Shown piece after piece: positions 1 to 9,677 of a stretch of DNA of 64,000 nucleotides (the first letter of the stretch is position 1; each line of letters begins with the position of its first letter). The stretch spans positions 124,001 to 188,000 of the forward strand of contig CAVZHA010000001.1 in the NCBI GenBank assembly GCA_963774945.1, in the 5' to 3' direction. The notes below the pieces were generated by a model. That model had not been told where the DNA came from. It did not search any database and saw nothing but the letters and a program-made list of their open reading frames with translations. Source of the stretch: Trebonia sp963774945 (lineage in GTDB: Bacteria > Actinomycetota > Actinomycetes > Streptosporangiales > Streptosporangiaceae). The translations under genes were made by a program, and so were the position numbers.

Positions 1-1298
1 CAGCGCCGCCCAGTGGGCCGGGTCCGCCCGCCAGTCCCCCGTGACGGCGGGCGGCAGGGCCGTCAGGCCGGCCGCGATCAGCGCGGGAGCGCGCAGCAGC
101 TTGTGCCGGCGGAGCAGGTCGGCTGCCGCCGGGACGGCCGGCCAGGCCGACAGCTCCCTGACCGCGGCCGCGGCGGCGCCGCGGCGGCCGAGCGGCGGCG
201 GAGCCGGGTCGAGCACGATCGCGCCGTAGATCGCGAGCCCGGCCGCGCCCGGATCGCGCAGCAGCACCCGATCGCCTGCGTGCAGCGGCAGCGGATCGCG
301 CAGGCGCAGGCGGGCGTAGATCGCCGCGGCGGGCGATATCCCCAGCCGGGCCGAGGAGGCGGAGCCGGGCCTGGGTGCGGGCGGCGCCGATGTGCAGCAG
401 CAGATCGGGCGGGAACTTCGGCTGCGGGTCCGCGGCGGACGGGGTGATCCGGACGTCGAGCTCGGTCGTCAGCGTCCAGCGACCGGGCTCGATCAGCGCC
501 ATGCCGCGGGCCGGGAGGTCGGCCGGGACGCCTCTGAGGTTGAGCGCCACCCGGGCGACGCCGTCGACCTGGTCGGCGGGCTCGCCGAGCGCCTGCAGGC
601 CGCGGACCCTGACCGGCTCCGACGACGGCGTGAGCAGCAGCTCCTGGCCGTTGCGGATAGTTCCGGCGGGCAGCGTGCCGGTGACGACGGTGCCCGCGCC
701 CTTGATCGTGAACGAGCGGTCGATCCACAGCCGGACCGGCGGTGCGCTCCGGCGGACGGCCGCCGAGCGCCGCCGTCAGGCGGCCGAGGGCGGCCCGCAG
801 CTCGTCAAGGCCCTGGCCGGTGACGGCGCTGACCGCGACCGCCTCGACGGTGCCGAGGCTGGTTCGCGCGATCTCGGCCAGGGCCTGACGGGTGGCCGGG
901 CCGGGGTCGGCCAGGTCGGCCCGGGTGATGACGAGGAGACCGTGCCGGACCCCGAGGGCGTCGACGGCGGCGAGGTGCTCGGCCGACTGCGGCATCCAGC
1001 CGCCGTCGGCCGCCACCACGAACATGACGGCGGGGACCGGGCCGAGGCCGGCCAGCATGTTCGGCACGAACCGCTCGTGGCCGGGGACGTCGACGAAGGC
1101 GAGTTTCTCTGCCGCCGGGCGGCCGTTGCCTGCCGGGCCGCCATTCGGGGTCGGCAGGGCCATCCAGGCGTAGCCGAGGTCGATCGTCATGCCACGGCGG
1201 CGTTCCTCCGCCCACCGGTCCGGCTCCATCCCGGTCAGCGCGCGGACCAGCGTCGACTTGCCGTGGTCGACGTGCCCGGCGGTGGCGACCACGTACAT
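1..1298 (-). CDS. selB: Selenocysteine-specific elongation factor SelB (partial, frameshifted)
   Basis: SelB is the EF-Tu-like GTPase that carries Sec-tRNA to the ribosome at UGA codons followed by a SECIS hairpin. The N-terminus (start ATG at 1298) has the G1 loop GHVDHGKST, the G3 motif DVPGHERF and the NKxD-equivalent TRAD. The reading frame slips by one base near 740. On the other side the beta-barrel part resumes with RLWIDRSFTIKGAGTVVTG, typical of SelB. The C-terminal winged-helix region lies beyond the left edge of the window. It starts 28 bases after the selA stop, so the two form an operon. The slip falls in a GC-rich run and is probably a sequence error. Family assignment is firm; whether the gene is intact cannot be judged here. 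Confidence 0.9.
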
Positions 1299-1326
1299 CA
1301 GGCACCTGCCGCCCGGCGGGCCGCCG

Positions 1327-2683
1327 TCATCGCGGGCCGGCCGCGGCGACGATGGCCGCGACCAGGGTGTCGTCGTCGGCCGGGTCGACCGAGCGCAGGT
1401 CAAGCAGCAGCCGGCCCGCGCTCGATGCGGCCGACCACGGGCGGTACCTCGCCCCGGCGGACGGCGGGCCCGTGGCGGAGCGGGAGCGCGAGGTTCTCGG
1501 TCGAGGGCGATCGCGGCACTCGGCAGCGTGACGCCCGGGGCGCCGCCGCCGCCGACCGCCGCGTCGGCGCTCACCACGGCGGCAGGGATTCCGTGCGGCG
1601 CCAGAGCGCTCACGGTCCGTTCGCAGCGATGATTGATGAGCCTTTGATCTGCGGCGAGCGACCGGGCGACGGGCGACGGCGGGCCGGCGATCGTCGCCTC
1701 GAGGGCGGCCAGCGTCAGCTTGTCGACGCGCAGGGCCCGGGCCAGCGGGTGCCGCAGCAGGCGGCGGACCAGCGGCTCGTCGCCGAGCAGCAGGCCCGCC
1801 TGCGGTCCCCCGAGGAGCTTGTCGCCGCTGGCGGTGACCAGGTTCGCGCCGTCGCGGAGGGACGTCGCGGCGTCGGGCTCGTCGGGCAGCAGCGGGTGCG
1901 GCGCGAGCAGGCCCGAGCCGATGTCGTGCACGAGGGGGACGCCGAGGGCGGCCAGCTCGCCGACGGCGGCGCTCTTGGTGAACCCCTCGACCTTGTAGTT
2001 CGACGGGTGGACCTTGAGGATCATCGCCGTGTCGGCCGTGATCGCCTGCTCGTAGTCGGCCACGGTCGTGCGGTTGGTGGTGCCGACCTCGGCGAGCCGC
2101 GCGCCGGTGGAGGTGAGCAGGTCGGGGAGACGGAACCGGTCGCCGATCTCGATCAGCTCGCCCCGGCTGATGACGATCTCCCGGCCCGCGGCCAGCGCGG
2201 TGGCGGCCAGGACGAGGGCGGCGGCGTTGTTGTTGACCACGCCGGCCGCCTGCGCGTTCGGGCACGGCCGCCCGCAGCGCCCTGATCGCGCCGTGCCCGC
2301 GCTGCCCGGCCCGCGCCCCGGTGGCCAGGTCGAATTCGACGTCGCAGGTCCCGGCGGCGGCGGCCACGGCGTCGCGGGCGGCCTGGCTCAGCGGCGCGCG
2401 GCCGAGGTTGGTGTGCACGAGGACGCCGGTCGCGTTGACCACGCCGGCGATCGACGCGGCGGTCGCCGGGAGCTCGGCCACGGCGGCGTCGGCGACCGTG
2501 GCCAGGTCGGTGCCGATCTCCGCGCTCCGCGCCCGCCCCTGGGCCCGCGCGATCGGCGGCCTTGACCAGCGGCCGGCCGAGGCGGCCCTCGGCGGCCTGG
2601 ATACGCGGGTCGGCCAGCAGCAGGTCCGTCCGAGGGATGCTCCGCCGGTTCCCCGCCGGCGCGTTTTCTGGCAGATCATCCAC
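1327..2683 (-). CDS. selA: L-seryl-tRNA(Sec) selenium transferase SelA (four frameshifts)
   Basis: SelA is the PLP enzyme that converts Ser-tRNA(Sec) to Sec-tRNA(Sec). Start ATG at 2683 gives MDDLPENAPAGNRRS, then the SelA-like run RTDLLLADPRIQAAEGRLG. The PLP-lysine segment SGDKLLGGPQAG and the upstream VVNNNAAALVLA motif are present, as is the C-terminal VGRIERGRLLLDLRSVD. These pieces sit in different frames, with slips near 2545, 2255, 1500 and 1400, all beside G or C runs. No piece is missing when they are joined, and total length fits SelA. It is upstream of selB on the same strand. Best reading is an intact gene with assembly indels; a decaying gene is the alternative. Confidence 0.87.
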
Positions 2684-2899
2684 GGTCGGACCCTACTCCG
2701 CCGTGCGCCCGCGGCCTACCTCCGCTCCGTGGGGTTCCCGCTCACCGCAGTAGCCGACTGTGCTATCTTGACGACTCTTAGTAAGCGACGGTCGTGCCCG
2801 GGAAGCGACCCTCGCTCTTAGCGCCGCCCCGGGACGTTGCCGCGCGGCTGAGCAACCATCGCATCGCGGACCATCTGGAGCGCCAGTGGAGCAGAGCCG

Positions 2900-4729
2900 G
2901 TGAACGGCAACCCCAGCAGGCCCAATGACACCTCGTTTACCTCGGTTGCGCCCCCGGGCGGGGAACCGGAGCCGACCACATCGGCCCAGACGGCGCCCGA
3001 CGGGCTGGTTCCGCGGCAGGCGGGAGGCGGGGCGACGCCTGACGACGCCGGCCTCCCGGCGGCCGGTTCTGACGATGGTTCCCCGGGGCTCGGGATGACG
3101 CCGGACCGAAGGCCGCGGATGCTGCGGCCGGACGTGCTGCGCGCCTACTGGCTGTCGCCGGCCGGGCTGGTCATCCTGGCCGCGACCGGGCTGGCGCTGG
3201 CGCTGCGGCTGTTCCTGCTCAGCAGGCCGCTGTTCCTGACCGGGGTCACCGAGTACGACGACGGGGTGTACCTCGGCGGCGCGATCCGGCTTATTTCCGG
3301 CGACGTGCCGTACCACGGCTTCGCGTTCGTGCAGCCGCCGGGCATCCTGCTGCTGATGGCGCCGGTCGCGGTCATCGCCAAGGTGTCCACCGCCACCCAC
3401 GCGATGGCGGCCGCGCGGCTGCTGACCGTGCTCGCCTCGGCCCTGTGCGTGCCGCTGGTGGGACACCTGGTGCGCTACCGCGGCGTGTTCGTCACGGTGG
3501 TGAGCTGCGGCATCCTCGCGGTCTACCCGGACGACATCACCACCGCGCACACGCTGATCCTCGAGCCGTGGATGAACTTGCTGCTGCTGATCGGCGTCTG
3601 CGCCGCCTTCCGGCGCGGGCGGCTGACCACGCCGCGGCGGCTGTTCTGGGCCGGCGTGGCGATCGGGTTCGCGGGAGCGGTCAAGTACTGGGCGGTGCTG
3701 CCGGGCCTCGCGCTGCTGGTGGTGTGCCTGGTGACGCCGGCCGTGACGGGAGCGGTCAGGCGCCGCCGGACGTGCGGGTACGCGCTTGGCGTGGTGGCCG
3801 GGTTCGCGGTGCCGGTGCTGCCGTTCGCCGCGGCCGGCCCGGGGCTGTACCTGCGGTCCACGCTGCTCGACCAGGCCAGCCGGGCCGGCTCGGCGGTGCC
3901 CGCGTCGCTGCGGCTCGCCCACATCACCGGGCTGATCGACATCCTCAACGGCAAGGGCCAGATCACCCTCCACGCGGGGACGCACTCGCTGTTCGCGAGC
4001 GGCGGGGTGGCGAGCCACGGCGACCGCCAGCGCCGGCTGGGCGCCGTACATCGTCGCCGGGCTGGTGGCCGCCGTGCTCGCGCTCGGCTACCTGTGGCAG
4101 CCCGCCCGGTCGTCCCCGCTCGAGTGGTTCGCCCTCGCCAGCTGCCTCGGCGCGGTGGCGGCGGTGCTCGCGTACTCGGCGTTCTTCTATCACTACGCGG
4201 ACTTCGTGGCGCCCTGGCTGGCGTTGTCGCTCGGCTGCGCCGCCGGGACGCTCTGCCGCGCGTTCTCCGACCGGCCCGGGGTGCGGCGCTCGCTGATCGC
4301 GGCGGCGGTGGTGCTGGTGCTCGGCCTGGCCGGGTTCCAGACGCGCGAGCTGTCGGGGCTGCACACGACGAGCATCTACCCGGACAAGGCGGCCATCCCG
4401 GTCGGCTCCTGCGTGGTGACCGACGAGGTCTCGCTGACGCTGGCGGCCAACCGGTTCTCGACCCAGCCGGGTGCCCCGACGTGCTCGACTCGCTCGCTAC
4501 CACGCTGGTGGAGGACGACGGGGTCTCGGTCCAGGGCGGCGCCAAGACGTCGGCGCGGACGGTGGCCGCGTGGACGTGGATCTTCGGCCACGCCCGGTAC
4601 GTGTGGCTGTCGCCCGACAGCGACCGGCGCATCCCGTGGACTCACGGGCTTGAGCAGTGGTTCGGGCGCCACTTCAAGCGAGTGCCGGTCCACCGCGGTC
4701 TCGGCCGGGTCTACCAGCGGCGATCGTGA
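2900..4729 (+). CDS. GT39-like polytopic membrane glycosyltransferase (two compensating frameshifts)
   Basis: An integral membrane protein of about 609 residues starting at GTG 2900. A proline-rich cytoplasmic N-terminus of about 80 residues precedes a chain of hydrophobic segments. The first luminal loop carries the acidic motif TEYDDGVYLGGA, as in PMT/ArnT-type (GT39/GT-C) transferases that use polyprenyl-phosphate sugars. The frame slips near 4010 and returns near 4475; between them the continuous product runs in the other frame through FFYHYADFVAPW and CVVTDEVSLTLAANRF. The C-terminus ends GLGRVYQRRS. It is convergent with the formate dehydrogenase operon (23 bases apart) and divergent from selA. 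The substrate is unknown; the fold class is a good inference from topology and motif. Confidence 0.75.
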   Translation: MNGNPSRPNDTSFTSVAPPGGEPEPTTSAQTAPDGLVPRQAGGGATPDDAGLPAAGSDDGSPGLGMTPDRRPRMLRPDVLRAYWLSPAGLVILAATGLALALRLFLLSRPLFLTGVTEYDDGVYLGGAIRLISGDVPYHGFAFVQPPGILLLMAPVAVIAKVSTATHAMAAARLLTVLASALCVPLVGHLVRYRGVFVTVVSCGILAVYPDDITTAHTLILEPWMNLLLLIGVCAAFRRGRLTTPRRLFWAGVAIGFAGAVKYWAVLPGLALLVVCLVTPAVTGAVRRRRTCGYALGVVAGFAVPVLPFAAAGPGLYLRSTLLDQASRAGSAVPASLRLAHITGLIDILNGKGQITLHAGTHSLFASGGVASHGDRQRRLGAVHRRRAGGRRARARLPVAARPVVPARVVRPRQLPRRGGGGARVLGVLLSLRGLRGALAGVVARLRRRDALPRVLRPARGAALADRGGGGAGARPGRVPDARAVGAAHDEHLPGQGGHPGRLLRGDRRGLADAGGQPVLDPAGCPDVLDSLATTLVEDDGVSVQGGAKTSARTVAAWTWIFGHARYVWLSPDSDRRIPWTHGLEQWFGRHFKRVPVHRGLGRVYQRRS

Positions 4730-4752
4730 GGAAAGGCCGCCCGGTGACGCGC

Positions 4753-5697
4753 TTATTCGCGGTGGCGGCGCTGGACGAATTCGAAGCCGAAGCGGCCCTT
4801 GACGCAGAGGTGGCCGTGGGTGACCTCGCTGTCGAGCGGGGAGGTGACCTTGACGATCGTGTTGTCCTGGACATGCAGCTCGACGTTGCAGCCGACGCCG
4901 CAGTAAGGGCAGATGGTCTCGGTGACGGTCTGGGCGGATTCGTCCCAGGTGCCCGCCTGGCGCATGTTGTACTCCGAGGCGGGCATCAGCGCGCCGGTGG
5001 GGCAGACGCCGATGCAGTTGCCGCAGTAGACGCAGGCGGAGTCGGGCAGGGTGACGTCGAACTCGGTCGAGATGCGCGCGTCGAAGCCGCGGCCGGCGAC
5101 GGCGATCGCGAACGTGTTCTGCGCGTCCTCGCCGCAGGCCTCGACGCACTTGTAGCAGAGGATGCAACGTGCGTAGTCGCGGACGTAGGCCTCGTTGTCG
5201 TATTTGACCGGCTGCGCGACCGTGTCGGCGGCCGCTCCGTTCACCTTATGCTGATGCTCGCCGGGGCGGGAGGCGTCCCGCTCCCCGGCCCCGTGGTCGG
5301 GCGCGGGCGGCCCGTAGCGGGCGGGGTCGCAGCCGTACTCGCCCAGCCACCGTTGCACGTCGGCCGAGGCCAGGGACATGTCGGCGGTGGAGGCGAGGAA
5401 CTCGAGCACCATCTTGCGCGAGGTCCTGACCCGGTCGGAGTCGGTGTGCACCTGCATGCCCGCCTCGGCCTTGCGCGAGCAGGCGGGCACCAGGGTGCGC
5501 GACCCCTCGACCTCGACTACGCAGACCCGGCAGACGTTCACCGGGGTCAGGTTCTCCAGGTAGCAGAGGGTGGGCGTGTCGACCCCCTGGCTGCGGCAGG
5601 CCTCCAGCAGCGTCGCGCCCTCGGGGATTCGGACGGTGGCGCCGTCGATCGTCACCTCGACTAGGCGCTTCGGGGTCTCAAGGAACACAGCGGCCAT
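4753..5697 (-). CDS. Formate dehydrogenase iron-sulfur subunit (NuoG-like N-terminal module on its own gene)
   Basis: A 314-residue iron-sulfur protein, last gene of the FDH operon. Residues 10-95 form a [2Fe-2S] ferredoxin domain (CYLENL, NVCRVC and a later Cys). A His-Cys type linker follows, then two [4Fe-4S] ferredoxin motifs, CILCYKCVEAC and CVYCGNCIGVCP. The final 50 residues are the molybdopterin-oxidoreductase [4Fe-4S] signature CPYCGVGC followed by GHLCVKGRFG. In FdsA-type formate dehydrogenases this last module begins the same polypeptide as the catalytic domain. Here it stops after RRHRE, and the catalytic part is the separate fdhA gene at the head of the operon. It starts one base after the NuoF-like stop. 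It should relay electrons between the Mo/W site and the NAD-binding subunit. Confidence 0.88.
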   Translation of the reverse strand: MAAVFLETPKRLVEVTIDGATVRIPEGATLLEACRSQGVDTPTLCYLENLTPVNVCRVCVVEVEGSRTLVPACSRKAEAGMQVHTDSDRVRTSRKMVLEFLASTADMSLASADVQRWLGEYGCDPARYGPPAPDHGAGERDASRPGEHQHKVNGAAADTVAQPVKYDNEAYVRDYARCILCYKCVEACGEDAQNTFAIAVAGRGFDARISTEFDVTLPDSACVYCGNCIGVCPTGALMPASEYNMRQAGTWDESAQTVTETICPYCGVGCNVELHVQDNTIVKVTSPLDSEVTHGHLCVKGRFGFEFVQRRHRE

Positions 5698-5698
5698 G

Positions 5699-6928
5699 TC
5701 AGAGGCTCCCTATCAGACCGAGTTTGACGGCCGACTGCACGGCCGACAGCGCCGTCTGGCCGAGGCCGCAGATCGACGCGTCGCGGGTGACCATGCCGAT
5801 CTCGTCCAGCAGCGCGAGCTCGGCCGCGACCCCGCCGAGCGGGTCGCCGGACAGCAGCCGCGCCACCAGCTCCTCCTGGCGGACGGTGCCGACCCGGCAG
5901 GGCACGCACTGGCCGCAGGATTCGTCGCGGAAGAAGCGGGTGATCCGGCGGAGCAGCGGCAGCAGGTCCACCGTGTCGTCAAGCACCAGCACGACGCCGG
6001 AGCCGAGGGTCGCGCCCGCCGCCCTGACCCCCTCGAACGTCAGCGGCAGGTCGAGGGCGGACGGCCCCACGAAGACGCCAGCCGCGCCGCCAAGCAGCAC
6101 CGCCTGCAGCGGCCGGCCGTCACGGACCCCGCCCGCCCCGTCGATCACGTCACCGAGCGTGACGCCGAACTCGTATTCGTACAGGCCGGGCGACTGGACG
6201 CAGCCGGACAGGCAGAACAGCCGCGTCCCGGTCGACGCCTCGGTGCCGACCGACGCGAATCCGGCGCCGCCGACCCGGAGCACCTCCAGGACCGAGAGCA
6301 GGGTCTCGACATTGTTGATTGCGGTCGGCTTGCCGAACAGGCCGGACTGGGCCGGGAACGGCGGCTTGTTCCTCGGCTCGGCGCGCTTGCCCTCCAGGGA
6401 GTTGATCAGCGCGGTCTCCTCGCCCGCGATATACGCGCCGGCGCCGCGCCGCACCTCGATGTCGAACGCGAGGCCCTCGCCCATCACGTCGGGCCCGAGG
6501 AAGCCGTGCACCCGAGCCTGGGCGATCGCATGCGCCAGTCGGGCCTCGGCCAGCGGGTATTCGCCGCGGATATAGATGTAGCCCTGGGCCGCGCTGCAGG
6601 CGTAGCCCATGATCGTCACCGCCTCGATCAGGGCGTACGGGTCCTGCTCCATCAGCACCCGGTCCTTGAAGGTGCCGGGCTCCGATTCGTCGGCGTTGCA
6701 GACCACGTAGTGCGGGCGAACCGGGTTGCCCGCGACGCCTTCCCATTTGATCGCGGTGGGGAACGCGGCCCCGCCCCGGCCCATCAGCTTGGCGTCGCGG
6801 ACCTCGCGGACCACGCCCTGCGGGCCGAGTTCGAACGCGCGGCGGAGCATCTGGTACCCGCCCGCCGCCCGGTAGGAGCCGAGCGAGGCGGGATCGACCC
6901 GGCCGGCCCGGCGGAGCAGCGAGACCGG
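5699..6928 (-). CDS. NuoF/FdsB-like NAD- and FMN-binding subunit of formate dehydrogenase
   Basis: The diaphorase subunit that passes electrons from the iron-sulfur chain to NAD+ through FMN. Visible are the nucleotide-binding motif GRGGAAFPTAIKW, the FMN-region CNADESEPGTFKDR, and the C-terminal [4Fe-4S] ligands ESCGQCVPC with a later SICGLG. The first in-frame ATG is at 6850, but conserved sequence (VDPASLGSYRAAGGYQ) continues upstream to a TGA at 6929-6931, so the true start lies further up in another frame. A GTG at 6971 is a candidate. No stop separates the NuoE-like frame from this gene before 6784, so a fused NuoE-NuoF polypeptide broken by a slip near 6930 is possible. Confidence 0.88.
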   Translation of the reverse strand, partial: PVSLLRRAGRVDPASLGSYRAAGGYQMLRRAFELGPQGVVREVRDAKLMGRGGAAFPTAIKWEGVAGNPVRPHYVVCNADESEPGTFKDRVLMEQDPYALIEAVTIMGYACSAAQGYIYIRGEYPLAEARLAHAIAQARVHGFLGPDVMGEGLAFDIEVRRGAGAYIAGEETALINSLEGKRAEPRNKPPFPAQSGLFGKPTAINNVETLLSVLEVLRVGGAGFASVGTEASTGTRLFCLSGCVQSPGLYEYEFGVTLGDVIDGAGGVRDGRPLQAVLLGGAAGVFVGPSALDLPLTFEGVRAAGATLGSGVVLVLDDTVDLLPLLRRITRFFRDESCGQCVPCRVGTVRQEELVARLLSGDPLGGVAAELALLDEIGMVTRDASICGLGQTALSAVQSAVKLGLIGSL

Positions 6929-6971
6929 TCAGCCCGGGAGGAGTCGGGTTGAGCACGGGGGCGGAGGGCAC

Positions 6972-7585
6972 GGTCCGTTCGAGATGATGGATCTTGATCT
7001 TCTGCCTGTCCGGTGAGCGCGGCCCAGAGAATCTCGGGGGTGGCGGGGGCGAGGCCGCGTCGGGCGGGGTCGCCGCCGGCGTGCTGGATGAGCGCGGCCG
7101 ATCCCCGGTCGCACTGGCCCAGGCACGGGGACCGCTGCCAGGTCACGCCCGCGCCGTTGAAGGCCGTCTCGGTCCCCTCGCCGCCGAACCGGCGGGTCAT
7201 CGCCGCGCAGAGCTGCTCGGCGCCGTTGACGGCGCAGGCCACGTCGTCGCAGACGTGCACCACCGCGCCCGGCGACGGCTCGGTCCGGAAGAGCGCGTAG
7301 AACGAGGCGACGCCGAAGGCGACCGCGGGGGCGAGGTCCAGCCGCTCGCTGATGTGGTCGAGCGCCCCCGGGCTGATCCAGCCGACCCGTTCCTGCACCG
7401 CGTGCAGCACGGTGATCAGCAGGTGGTGGCGCGCGCGGGCGGCGTGGCCGCCGAACGCGGCGTGGGCGTCCTCGGTCCGCCGCGGGTCCGCCCGCCCAGC
7501 CCGACTCGGGCGGGCCGAGGACCGAGGCGATCGCCGCCCGTTCCTCCTCCGTCGCGGCGACCTTCGCCGTCAGCCGCAGGTCCAC
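6972..7585 (-). CDS. NuoE/FdsG-like thioredoxin-fold [2Fe-2S] subunit (frameshifted)
   Basis: The 24-kDa-type subunit of the diaphorase arm. GTG at 7585 overlaps the fdhA stop as TAGTG, so translation is probably coupled. The first 30 residues (VDLRLTAKVAATEEER) are in one frame; after a one-base slip near 7490 the product continues in a second frame with RHHLLITVLHAVQERVGW and SPGALDHISERL. The [2Fe-2S] ligands are CDDVAC (Cx4C) and PCLGQC (Cx3C), matching the NuoE family. The 3' boundary is uncertain because the frame runs on into the NuoF region; 6972 is a working limit. The context is certain: it lies between fdhA and the NuoF-like gene. Confidence 0.82.
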
Positions 7586-9565
7586 TAGTGCATCGCCTCC
7601 GCGGCGTTGAGTCGCTCCAGGGCGGCGGCCGCCTCTTCCGGTGACGCCTTCTCCACCCGGATCGCGGTCGCCTTGAACTCGGCCGTGCCCGACTTCGGGT
7701 CCCAGGTGTCGAGCGTGAGGATGTTGGTCTCCACCTGGTCGGGGAAGTGCAGGGTCATGAACGCCAGCCCCGCCCGCAGCGTTCTCGTCCGCCCGCACGG
7801 GGACCACGATCGAGCCGCGCCGCGAGGTGACCCGCGCCCAGTCGTCATCGGCGAAGCCCAGTCGCGCGGCCTCCTCGGGCGACAGGTGCAGCGCCTCCTT
7901 GCGCCGCAGCGGGGTGGAGAACGCGTTGGTCGCCACGCCGGTGTTGTAGGAGTCGAGGCGGCGGCCGGTGGTGAGCCTGATCGGGTACTCGATCGTGAGC
8001 GTGTCGAGCGGGTCGTCCTGCTCGGTCAGGTGGAACGGGGCGGGGGCGCCGCGCTTGGCCGGGTCTTCCTCCCACAGGCGGGCGTGCAGGAACATCGTGC
8101 CTTCCGACTCTTCGTCCGGGCAGGGCCACTGGACGCCGCCGAGCCGCTCGATCTTCTCGTAGCTCATGCCCGCGTGCATCGGCGACAGCGTGCGGAGCTC
8201 TTCCCACAGGTCCAGCGGGGTCGGGCTGCCCCAGTCGCTGCCCAGCCGCCGGGCCAGCTCGGTGATGATCCAGATGTCGTCGCGGGCATCGCCCGGCGGC
8301 TCGATCGCCTTGCGGACCCGCTGCACGCGGCGCTCGCTGTTGGTGACCGTGCCCTCGGACTCGCACCAGGACGCGGTGCCCGGCAGTACGACGTCGGCCG
8401 CCATGGCGGTCTGGGTCATGACGATGTCCTGAACCACCAGGCAATCCAGGCCCTCGAGCATCTTGCGGGTGTGATGGGTGTCCGCCTCGGAGCTCATCGG
8501 GTTCTCGCCGACGATATAGGCGCAGGTCAGCTCGCCGCGGTCCATCGCGTCGAACATCTGCGACAGGTGCATGCCCTTCTTGGGCGGGATGGTGACGCCG
8601 TACTTCTCGCCGAACCGCCGGCGCGCGTCGTGGTCCAGCTCGATGTCCTGGAAGCCGGTCAGCTTGTTGGGGATGGCGCCCATGTCGCCGCCGCCCTGGA
8701 CGTTGTTCTGGCCGCGGAGCGGGACGAGCCCGGAGCCGTACTTTCCGACGTGGCCGGTGAGCAGCGAGAGGTTGATGAGCGCGAGGACGTTGTCGGCGGC
8801 GTTGTGGTGCTCGGTGATCCCGAGCGTCCAGCAGATCTGCGCGCGGTCGGCCTTGGCGTAGTCGTGGGCGAGCTGCCTGATCAGCTCTTTCGGGACGCCC
8901 GAGTCGCGCTCGGCCCGCTCGAGCGGGTACTGGGAGACGAACTCCCGGTACTGCTCGAAGTTGACCGTGCCGCGCCTGATGAACTCCTCGTTGGCCAGGC
9001 CCGCCGTGATGATCTCATTGGCGATCGCGTTGGCGAGGGAGATGTCGCTGCCCACGTGGATGCCGAGCCAGGCATCGGCCCACTGGGCGGTGGACGACCG
9101 GCGCGGGTCGACCGCGTACATCTTGGCGCCGTTACGGATGCCCGTGAGCACATGGTGGAAGAAGATCGGGTGCGCCTCGCGCGCGTTCGAGCCCCACATG
9201 ACGATGAGGTCCGCGTCTTCCGCTTCCCGGTAGGAGCTGGTGCCGCCACCCGCTCCGAAGACCGCCGCCAGACCGACGACGCTGGGAGCGTGTCAAGTAC
9301 GGTTGCAGCTGTCGATGTTGTTGCAGCCCATGACCGCGCGGACGAACTTCTGAGCCGCGTAGTTCATCTCGTTGCTGGCCTTGGAGCAGGAGAACATACC
9401 GAACGAGGTTGTTGCGCCACGATCCCGGGCCGTGCTCAGCCCGGCGGCGGCGCGGTCGAGCGCCTCGTCCCAGCTGGCCGGCCGCAGTTCCCCGTTCATC
9501 CGGACCATCGGCCGGGTAAGCCGCACCTGCTTGCCTGGGTTTTCCTGTCGTTTCTGCCTACCCAT
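7585..9565 (-). CDS. fdhA: Formate dehydrogenase catalytic subunit, selenoprotein (Sec at codon 91)
   Basis: Molybdenum/tungsten bis-pterin formate dehydrogenase, about 659 residues. The start ATG at 9565 has AGGAAGGAG just upstream. The frame meets TGA at 9293-9295, directly after NIDSCNRT and before HAPSVVGL, exactly where selenocysteine stands in Sec-type FDHs, and stays open beyond it. The SECIS-like hairpin (9263-9281) and the nearby selA/selB genes support read-through as Sec. The invariant His follows the Sec, and the active-site Arg segment PLRGQNNVQGGGDMG is present. A one-base slip near 7780 separates VRADENAAGG from AGLAFMTLHFPDQVETN; the gene ends TAG at 7585. The N-terminal [4Fe-4S] domain is absent from this polypeptide and is supplied by the gene at 4753-5697. 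Confidence 0.92.
9263..9281 (-). promoter_or_regulatory. Bacterial SECIS hairpin in fdhA mRNA
   Basis: Reading the mRNA strand, bases 12-30 after the UGA form a 7-bp stem, CGUCGUC pairing with GGCGGCG (two G-U pairs), with loop GGUCU. In E. coli fdhF, from memory, the loop also contains GGUCU and the GGUCU also begins 19 bases after the UGA; the spacing here is identical. This is the element SelB would recognise. Confidence 0.85.
9293..9295 (-). other. Selenocysteine codon (UGA) of fdhA
   Basis: TGA on the minus strand, codon 91 counted from ATG 9565. It is in the same frame as both flanking segments (CNRT before, HAPSVVGL after), so no slip is needed to join them. Confidence 0.9.
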
Positions 9566-9677
9566 CGCGCGCTCCTTCCTGGCAGCGTTGCGATAGCGCG
9601 CCTTTTGCGATCGTACGCCCGGGCCTACGGGCGGTCTACGGATCGGCGGCGCGGCCTCGAGTCTTAGCCGCCGGCCC

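Noticed and set aside
375..2285. Long open plus-strand frame opposite selA/selB
   Set aside because: Arg/Ala/Gly-rich product with no motif; the opposite strand encodes well-conserved SelA and SelB. It is a by-product of high GC.
7585..9565. FdhA as two separate genes or a nonsense pseudogene
   Set aside because: The UGA has the exact Sec context and a SECIS hairpin, and the flanking frames are identical.
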